Origin: a virus
DNA: 26,153 nucleotides
Strand: one strand, 5' to 3'
IMG/VR virus record: IMGVR_UViG_3300024355_000069
Location: 1-26,153 of that record
Part shown: positions 21,136 to 26,153 of the stretch, piece by piece
Numbering within the stretch: position 1 is the stretch's first letter
Layout: the number at the start of each line of letters is the position of its first letter
Notes under the pieces: model-generated
The model's input: the letters and a program-made list of their open reading frames with translations, nothing else
The model's database searches: none
Told to the model about the DNA's origin: nothing
Made by a program: the position numbers and the translations under genes

Positions 21136-21336
21136 TTATTTATTCTTTCCGCTTTTCATATTTGCACACCAGTGATACATTTTAGATTTCTCACCCGATG
21201 CATTTTTTGCACGTTTGCGTAGATCAGTAACTGAACCAGAACAACTAGCCCCTGAACGTTTTACTCTTCCGGGGCGGCTTTTTCCTTTAACTTTTCCGTC
21301 AGCAAAGTTTTCTATAACAAACTCTTTAGCTCTCAT
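21136..21336 (-). CDS. Small basic Cys-containing protein (RPGRVKRSGASC family)
   Basis: 66 residues. After a tag-like start (MRAKEFVIENFADG) comes RPGRVKRSGASCSGSVTDLRKRAKNASGEKSKMYHWCANMKSGK, a module I recognise as widespread in environmental T4-like phages. It is strongly basic, with C32 and C58 and His57 conserved-looking. DNA binding inside the capsid is plausible but not shown. Coupled by ATGA to the nucleotidase/GH19 fusion gene. Confidence 0.72.
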   Translation of the reverse strand: MRAKEFVIENFADGKVKGKSRPGRVKRSGASCSGSVTDLRKRAKNASGEKSKMYHWCANMKSGKNK

Positions 21337-22502
21337 CTCATTGCTACCTGGAAAGCCTGATGCTTTTCTTTTCTAGAGTCTAAATGTTTAAGCCCGGGAT
21401 TGATAGTTTTAGTAACCGCTTTAGTATCTTTAAAACTATCAATTTTTGGTGCTACTCTATTTTTCCAATACCAAACTGCTACTTTAGCAGCAATTTCTGG
21501 TTTTTCTACAAGTTCGGGTTTTTGCTCTAACGGCAATCCTAATGCTTGGCCTGCTTTCTTATAATTGTCTCGACCTGTCAGCTGTATGTATCCGCGACCT
21601 TTATATTTTGCTCCGTCTCCAACATTTTTATTACCCAATGCTTTTGCTTTTTTAGGAGCATATTTAGGATCATATTTTCGAAAGTCTAATGATCCGCCTA
21701 TTTCTTTCATGTGTTTAAAATCTAAAGTTTCGTGAGCGCATTGTGCTAAAAACGCTGTAAGCTCGTGACCTACTATACCTGCTTTTTCAGCAGCCTTTTT
21801 TAAGTAGACTTCGTGGGGATTACCGGTTACGCTTTTTGCAATATCTTTTTTAGATACCTGTTGAATAACATCCGGTTTAGAATGTTTAGCATTAGCATCA
21901 CTAGGAGCACCGAATGCCATTGCAGTTCCTAGTGCCCCGGCTGCTGCCCAGTCCTTCCATCCCTCGTCAACTTCTCCCTTAGCAGCAGTTTTTAATGCAG
22001 AAAAGACTTTAGATAAACTATCTTCGTCTGCTTGATACTTAATAGCAATACCGCCCGCTTGTTGCCAAGCACGAATGTTTACACCGTAATCGTCAATAAG
22101 AATATTAGGAGTACCGTCAGCATTTTTTGCATATTTGTATTTTTCGTGTTCGAATATAATTTTGTCAGCAGGAACATGAATATGTTTTTTCAGCCATTCA
22201 CGTTTACCTCTAATGCTTCCTTCTTTATCAAAGTTTAATGGGCTGCTTAAAATATTATAACCACCTGCATAATCAACTACTATGCTTAAAAGTTTATTAG
22301 CAGTAGAAAATGCCGGAAGGTCACGAAATAATTCATAGGCATTAGAGTCTTTAAAAAATGTTTCCCATTGATCTTTTGTCATTTTATTGTAGTGCTCTAC
22401 ATCATGTAAACCTCCTACATGATTAAAAAGATCAGCAAGGACTCCGTCCATATCAACATAGACTTTCATTCCTTTGGGTAAACTAAACTCTTCTGCTCTC
22501 AT
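21333..22502 (-). CDS. Fusion of 5'(3')-deoxyribonucleotidase-like HAD domain and GH19 lysozyme-like endolysin
   Basis: 389 residues in three parts. Residues 1-11 ([11 protein letters not shown]) are tag-like. Residues 12-175 are a HAD phosphatase of the deoxyribonucleotidase type: D-M-D-G at 17-20, S-S at 86-87, basic R-G-K-R-E-W-L-K-K near 98-106, and I-D-D-Y at 136-139. Residues 181-205 are a Trp/Ala-rich hydrophobic stretch ending S-D-A-N-A, like a signal peptide but internal. Residues ~225-389 are a GH19 chitinase/lysozyme fold with A-H-E-T (candidate catalytic E258), YKGRGYIQLTGRDNY and a final helical region. V-D-E|G at 178-181 between the halves is a prohead-protease-like site. The first domain would dephosphorylate deoxynucleotides, the second cut peptidoglycan. 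Confidence 0.85.
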   Translation of the reverse strand: MRAEEFSLPKGMKVYVDMDGVLADLFNHVGGLHDVEHYNKMTKDQWETFFKDSNAYELFRDLPAFSTANKLLSIVVDYAGGYNILSSPLNFDKEGSIRGKREWLKKHIHVPADKIIFEHEKYKYAKNADGTPNILIDDYGVNIRAWQQAGGIAIKYQADEDSLSKVFSALKTAAKGEVDEGWKDWAAAGALGTAMAFGAPSDANAKHSKPDVIQQVSKKDIAKSVTGNPHEVYLKKAAEKAGIVGHELTAFLAQCAHETLDFKHMKEIGGSLDFRKYDPKYAPKKAKALGNKNVGDGAKYKGRGYIQLTGRDNYKKAGQALGLPLEQKPELVEKPEIAAKVAVWYWKNRVAPKIDSFKDTKAVTKTINPGLKHLDSRKEKHQAFQVAMR

Positions 22503-22573
22503 ACTGGACTATATGGATTTAGAGGACGATCCCATTCGCCTTCTTGTGGTGGATAAACAGGATACTCGTTCAT
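22499..22573 (-). CDS. 24-residue Pro/Tyr-rich microprotein
   Basis: A tiny frame fits exactly between two genes with ATGA overlaps on both sides (22573 with the Fe-S carrier stop, 22499-22502 with the fusion gene start). The product begins [14 protein letters not shown], has five prolines and three tyrosines, and ends in NPYSPV. The perfect double coupling in an otherwise unexplained 70-base gap argues for translation. No function recognised; it may instead serve mainly to keep ribosomes moving into the downstream gene. Confidence 0.55.
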   Translation of the reverse strand: MNEYPVYPPQEGEWDRPLNPYSPV

Positions 22574-22893
22574 ACTGCAAAACTACTTCCACAACCGCAG
22601 GTTGTTACTGCATTAGGATTTTTGATAGTAAAACTTGATCCCATTAATTCTTCTTTATAATCTATCTCTGCACCGTGTAGATATTGCATACTCATTGCGT
22701 CAACTAATACTTTCCATGCACCGCAATCAAATTCAAAGTCATCTTCGTTTTGTTCGTCGTCAAAGGTAAAGCCGTAACTAAATCCACTACATCCGCCACC
22801 TTGTACAAAGGTACGAAGTTTTAAATTAGGGTTTCCCTCTTCAGAAAGCAAATCTTGAATTTTTATTTTTGCTGATGGTGATATTGTAATCAT
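22570..22893 (-). CDS. A-type Fe-S cluster carrier (IscA/ErpA/HesB family)
   Basis: 107 residues, normal length. The three cluster cysteines are in place: C35 in [11 protein letters not shown] and C99 and C101 in the C-terminal TTCGCGSSF. These proteins deliver Fe-S clusters to apo-enzymes in the cytoplasm. HesB-like genes are common auxiliary genes of marine T4-like phages. QueE in the same window needs a 4Fe-4S cluster, but the carrier is in the late-type block, so a direct partnership is uncertain. The ATG has AGGA upstream. Confidence 0.92.
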   Translation of the reverse strand: MITISPSAKIKIQDLLSEEGNPNLKLRTFVQGGGCSGFSYGFTFDDEQNEDDFEFDCGAWKVLVDAMSMQYLHGAEIDYKEELMGSSFTIKNPNAVTTCGCGSSFAV

Positions 22894-22894
22894 T

Positions 22895-23098
22895 TTATTT
22901 TCCTACAGGTTTTTCTCCGGTTAGATAAGGAAGACTGAACCATAATTGAAACCATTCCGGAGTACCTGGTTTAATATTATGTTGTTTCATAAGTTCGCCT
23001 TTTTCGTTTCCAGTAATACTTATGTTGCTGCCGTCGTAAGGTTGATAACCTTTAAATTCGGTAATACCTGCAAGACGTTTTAGTTCAGATAAATCCAT
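22895..23098 (-). CDS. Small tagged hypothetical protein
   Basis: 67 residues from the ATG at 23098, which shares a base with the upstream stop (TAATG); longer frames start at non-ATG codons inside the previous gene. It begins [14 protein letters not shown], an amphipathic tag of the kind seen on the neighbouring proteins, with I-T-E followed by F. The remainder ([34 protein letters not shown]) is a module I recognise from marine T4-like phages, function unknown. Confidence 0.68.
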   Translation of the reverse strand: MDLSELKRLAGITEFKGYQPYDGSNISITGNEKGELMKQHNIKPGTPEWFQLWFSLPYLTGEKPVGK

Positions 23099-23724
23099 TA
23101 TGCTGTGGCTGGTTCGCCTGTACGAGAAACTTCCCATTTCTTGCCAGTCTGTTCAGTTTTCTTACGGCACATGTCTTGCAATCTACGAAGCTGAGCCATT
23201 TCTCTGTGATCGTCTGCGTATGTTCCTTGACCAGGAAACACTTTCCATTTTTTACCGTTGATATAGATAGCAAAGTTATTTGGTGGTTCGGTGTTGCCCT
23301 CGTCCCAATCATCTTCTCTATTTCTACGTCCAAATCCGCTTACGCTACTATCGTAATCTCTTTGATAAGCATCACGTCCAAAACCTGATTCTTTCATAGG
23401 ATCCTTTCCTGCCTGTACTTTTTTATACCATGAAATTAATTCAGCATCACTAGCAAGTTCAAGATAGTTTATTTCCCAGTCCATCTTTTTAGCTAAGAAT
23501 TGAATAATTTGTTGTCTTTTAGATCTATCTAATAAACCTTCTGTTACTTCTGCTGGTTTTTTATGTTTTTCATATCCTTGTTTTTGTGCCTTCTTCATAT
23601 CTTTATGAGCACCGGCACCTGAGATAACACTTTGTGCAGCATGAGCTACAGGGTTTCTAGGTTTGACATTATACACTTTTGCTCTTCGGCTTTTCTTATG
23701 TTCTAATATATCAGATATTTTCAT
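23098..23724 (-). CDS. Modular probable virion-associated protein
   Basis: 208 residues. Modules in order: tag MKISDILEH; basic segment SRRAKVYNVKPRNPVAHAAQ to ~58, recurrent in T4-like cyanophages; V-T-E|G cleavage-like site (~60-63); helical segment LDRSKRQQIIQFLAKKMDW; acidic/aromatic linker with two S-G-F-G-R repeats; and a C-terminal NNFAIYINGKKWKVFPGQGTYADD...KTEQTGKKWEVSRTGEP domain that also recurs in such phages. No enzyme motif. The shared tag and protease-like site suggest packaging in the capsid. ATGA overlap with the upstream gene. Confidence 0.75.
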   Translation of the reverse strand: MKISDILEHKKSRRAKVYNVKPRNPVAHAAQSVISGAGAHKDMKKAQKQGYEKHKKPAEVTEGLLDRSKRQQIIQFLAKKMDWEINYLELASDAELISWYKKVQAGKDPMKESGFGRDAYQRDYDSSVSGFGRRNREDDWDEGNTEPPNNFAIYINGKKWKVFPGQGTYADDHREMAQLRRLQDMCRKKTEQTGKKWEVSRTGEPATA

Positions 23725-26153
23725 GATGATCTCTTTTGTTTAGGACCCTTACGAGTTTTCCATTTTTTATCAGTGGAACACCAATAGCGTCCATATCCTT
23801 CTTTTACTTCTTTCTTTTTAGGATAACCGTGTTTTATTTCTAGTTGATAACCCTGTAATCCTTGTTTATCTAAAACCTTACTAATAAATTCTTCGGCTTC
23901 TTTCGCAGAAGAAAATTTATCACCTAAATTATATTTCCTCATTTCGCCATCGATCATTACATAGGCAATAGTAATAGGTTTGACTGGTTCTTCTGCCGCC
24001 TGTGCCGGACTTGCTAATAAATTAGCAGCAGCTAAAGCTGCGCCTGCCGTTTTACTTTTCCAACCTTCTTCAACGCTATCAATCATTGGATCAATACCGC
24101 GACTTCGGATTCCACCTTTTCTTCTTACTTTAGCAAGTTCTTCTAAGGCATGACGAATTTGTTCTACATTCATTTTAAGTTCGTCAAATTGTTTGGCCAT
24201 GTTTTGCCATTCGTATGGACTAGCATTGTCTACTCTGCTAGCAAGATCTTTAATTTGTCCAGCTGCTCTCATCATTCTATATTTTAACTTCGCTGGGTTG
24301 GCTTTGTCATGGCTATGAATCATAGGATTCATTGGTTCGGAAGGATCCATTTCAATCGGTGCTTCAGATATGCTTTCTTGAATACCCATGCCCTTGCGTG
24401 TGAAATCCATTAATTTCATAATCCAATCTTTCCCTAATTTTTGAACATCAAAACCTTGAGACCATAATGCAAATTGCTGTTCTGGAGTAGCATTAGGATC
24501 TTTTAAAATGTTACGTAATTTAGTAAAACTCATTCCAGTTCCGCCAGTTTCGGCAGCTCTTGGTGTAACTTCTACATCAAATTTAACATGTTCAAATCCT
24601 GGATATTTAGGATTCTTCATCCTTTTAGATAAATGCTCCATCCATTTTTTAAATCCTTCATATCGATCTTCGCCAACCATAACAATGATATGATCGTATG
24701 GAGGAGGATTACTTGATGTTACTAATTCTTTTTCAATTTTTTTCATAACTAATCCACCTTCTTGGATCAGCTGGAACATGGCCTTCTTTTCTGGATATAA
24801 TTTTTGCCATGTTTGTAATTTAACAGAAGCTGGAATAGGATCGTCTGGTCCCACGGCACTACTAATATAAACATAAGGATCAGCATTTAACTGAGACGCT
24901 TTGTTTAAAACAAAATCTACAAGTTGTTGATGTCCAATGTGCCCAACAAAACTTCCTGCGGTAACGACAGCAGTTTTGCCCGATCTTCCATCGCCTGTTG
25001 CTCCAGGAGGTCTTGCAGATTTAATTGCTGCGTTTTTTGCAGAAATAATATCTTTTTGTTCTTGACTAGTAATTTTAACAGGACCATTCTTTGTGTTAAG
25101 AATAATGCCTTCATAATCTTTGCCTAACTTATCCTTTCCTATAATATCTGGATGTTGGATGATAAATTTTGCTAGATATTCTTTGACAGGCTGCAATGCT
25201 TCGGTAGCTTCTTTTTTAAGATCTCTTTTACCGCTATTAACTAACGATCGTAATGTTTCAAGATTTTCAATGGGAGGCAATGCCCCAGTTACATCTAAAC
25301 TGCCGTTAGTAGTTAACGAGTTGTCAATGAACATTGTTGTTCCAATGCGACCAATTTTTCTCAATGCAGAGATGTATTTGTCGCTATTTGGATGTTGTTC
25401 GCCAGTTGAGCTTTTTTCAGCAAACAATGGCACAAGTGCTAGAGTAACACCTTCGGGCAACTTGTCATAATGTATGCCAACAAATTTTAATTTACCATCT
25501 TCTGTTTCAGTAGCAAATGGTAGATATAAAACTTCACAATGAATTTTTACATCATTGAGAGCGGTATTACCTAATTTTTGATCAACGTTAGCAATGACAT
25601 GCATCATCTCGTCGTATAGATCATCAAATAACTTAGCCCTAGCTTTTACATCTGGAGCGGCTTGTCTTTCTTCAGCATGTTTGCTGAATGTACCAGGTTC
25701 AAACTTAGGACCACTACGACTAGTTTCCATATATGGTTTGCCAGATTTATCTTTACCAAACCTAGCACCAAACCCGTCTACTTTAACGGTCATTGGAACA
25801 TTGTGTAATTCAAATTTTCCTGTTGCTGAATTTTTTAATTCGTCTAATAAATTTAAAAAATCAGAATCCTTCATTTTTTCTAAATGAACAATTCCTTTTC
25901 TTTTACTTTGTACTACTTCGGCTTCGTTAATACTTTCGGATACTTTGTAACTTGCTTTATAATCTTGACGCATTTGTTCAAGATTTTTATGAGGTGTAAC
26001 GTTTAAAGTTTTTAATGCATAGTTAAGTGCTGTATTTTTTTCTAAGATATCTCTTTCAGGATCGCCTTTATATAATCCTTGTGCGCCAGGAGCATATAGC
26101 TTATCAATAAATGCATCAATGACTTTTTCCTTTTCATCCTGAGGAACAACAAG
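23721..26153 (-). CDS. Large multidomain protein: ligase-like nucleotidyltransferase plus cytidylyltransferase-like domain (N terminus outside window)
   Basis: The frame is open to the right edge, so 810 visible residues lack the true start; the ATG at 25973 (used here as residue 1) is internal. K64-V-D-G67 followed by FGARFG, H-C-E-V-L-Y (145-150), D-Y-E-G-I-I-L (286-292) and V-K-I-T (299-302) match motifs I, III, IV and V of ATP-dependent nucleic-acid ligases. Residues ~334-525 form a nucleotidylyltransferase with G-H-I-G-H (344-348) and S-F-T-K-L-R (482-487). Then come an acidic linker, a helical region, an internal hydrophobic AxA segment (~642-660) and a W-C-S-T-D-K-K-W-K tail. Protease-like sites occur at VSE|S, INE|A, IQE|S, ISE|A, VEE|G and VKE|G. 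Substrates are unknown. Confidence 0.8.
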   Translation of the reverse strand, partial: LVVPQDEKEKVIDAFIDKLYAPGAQGLYKGDPERDILEKNTALNYALKTLNVTPHKNLEQMRQDYKASYKVSESINEAEVVQSKRKGIVHLEKMKDSDFLNLLDELKNSATGKFELHNVPMTVKVDGFGARFGKDKSGKPYMETSRSGPKFEPGTFSKHAEERQAAPDVKARAKLFDDLYDEMMHVIANVDQKLGNTALNDVKIHCEVLYLPFATETEDGKLKFVGIHYDKLPEGVTLALVPLFAEKSSTGEQHPNSDKYISALRKIGRIGTTMFIDNSLTTNGSLDVTGALPPIENLETLRSLVNSGKRDLKKEATEALQPVKEYLAKFIIQHPDIIGKDKLGKDYEGIILNTKNGPVKITSQEQKDIISAKNAAIKSARPPGATGDGRSGKTAVVTAGSFVGHIGHQQLVDFVLNKASQLNADPYVYISSAVGPDDPIPASVKLQTWQKLYPEKKAMFQLIQEGGLVMKKIEKELVTSSNPPPYDHIIVMVGEDRYEGFKKWMEHLSKRMKNPKYPGFEHVKFDVEVTPRAAETGGTGMSFTKLRNILKDPNATPEQQFALWSQGFDVQKLGKDWIMKLMDFTRKGMGIQESISEAPIEMDPSEPMNPMIHSHDKANPAKLKYRMMRAAGQIKDLASRVDNASPYEWQNMAKQFDELKMNVEQIRHALEELAKVRRKGGIRSRGIDPMIDSVEEGWKSKTAGAALAAANLLASPAQAAEEPVKPITIAYVMIDGEMRKYNLGDKFSSAKEAEEFISKVLDKQGLQGYQLEIKHGYPKKKEVKEGYGRYWCSTDKKWKTRKGPKQKRSS

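Noticed and set aside
21137-21144. AATAAATA ahead of the 85-residue gene as a late promoter
   Set aside because: It is part of the preceding stop region and 8 bases from the next ATG; first base and spacing do not fit the two better sites.
1-26153. CRISPR arrays, insertion sequences, tRNA or rRNA genes
   Set aside because: I saw no regularly spaced repeats, transposase motifs, terminal inverted repeats or cloverleaf-like stretches; coding density leaves little space. A tRNA scan would be needed to be certain.

Overview
The window looks like part of the genome of a T4-like myovirus of the marine or freshwater type related to cyanophages and pelagiphages. This rests on a gp43-type family B DNA polymerase, a gp45-type sliding clamp, a T4 RNase H-type 5'-3' exonuclease, a dCMP deaminase and a DsbA-like protein. 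They sit in AT-rich, very tightly packed DNA with many small proteins that I recognise as recurrent, function-unknown proteins of marine T4-like phages. No photosynthesis genes are visible, so the host cannot be named. Apart from one truncated plus-strand gene at the left edge, every gene is on the minus strand. Most junctions are ATGA or TAATG overlaps or gaps of a few bases. There is no gene-free stretch longer than 300 bases.

Read in the direction of transcription (right to left), the first block (26153-20033) looks like a late, capsid-associated set. It holds a large ligase-like/nucleotidylyltransferase protein that runs off the right edge, two small modular proteins, an A-type Fe-S carrier, a 24-residue microprotein, and a deoxyribonucleotidase-like/GH19 lysozyme fusion. 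Three basic proteins follow, the last very lysine-rich. Many of these begin with a similar short tag and contain repeated [ILV]-x-E|[AGS] sites. That pattern resembles capsid targeting and prohead-protease cleavage in T4. The block ends at a strong intrinsic terminator (19984-20014).

The second block (19998-13952) starts at a sigma70-like promoter embedded in that terminator. It carries a DsbA-like protein, a membrane protein, DNA polymerase (with a hairpin overlapping its Shine-Dalgarno sequence), the sliding clamp with its own promoter, and a DpdA-like transglycosylase.

The third block (13942-5721) follows a perfect consensus promoter at 13641-13669. It holds small conserved proteins, a QueD-like tunnelling-fold protein, a glycosyltransferase, GTP cyclohydrolase I, a cupin, a phosphoribosyltransferase, a HIT protein, two SGNH-like proteins, dCMP deaminase and an AbrB-like protein. 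The fourth block (5734-448) starts at another perfect consensus promoter that would give a leaderless queE transcript. It continues with the exonuclease and conserved small proteins.

The clearest biological theme is 7-deazaguanine modification of phage DNA. FolE, a QueD-like protein and QueE would make 7-carboxy-7-deazaguanine from GTP, and the DpdA-like enzyme would exchange it or a derivative for guanine in DNA. No queC is in the window, so the final base is open. The glycosyltransferase and SGNH proteins in the same operon are candidates for further tailoring, but that is inference. The second theme is a set of modular, probably packaged and proteolytically processed proteins carrying enzyme domains.
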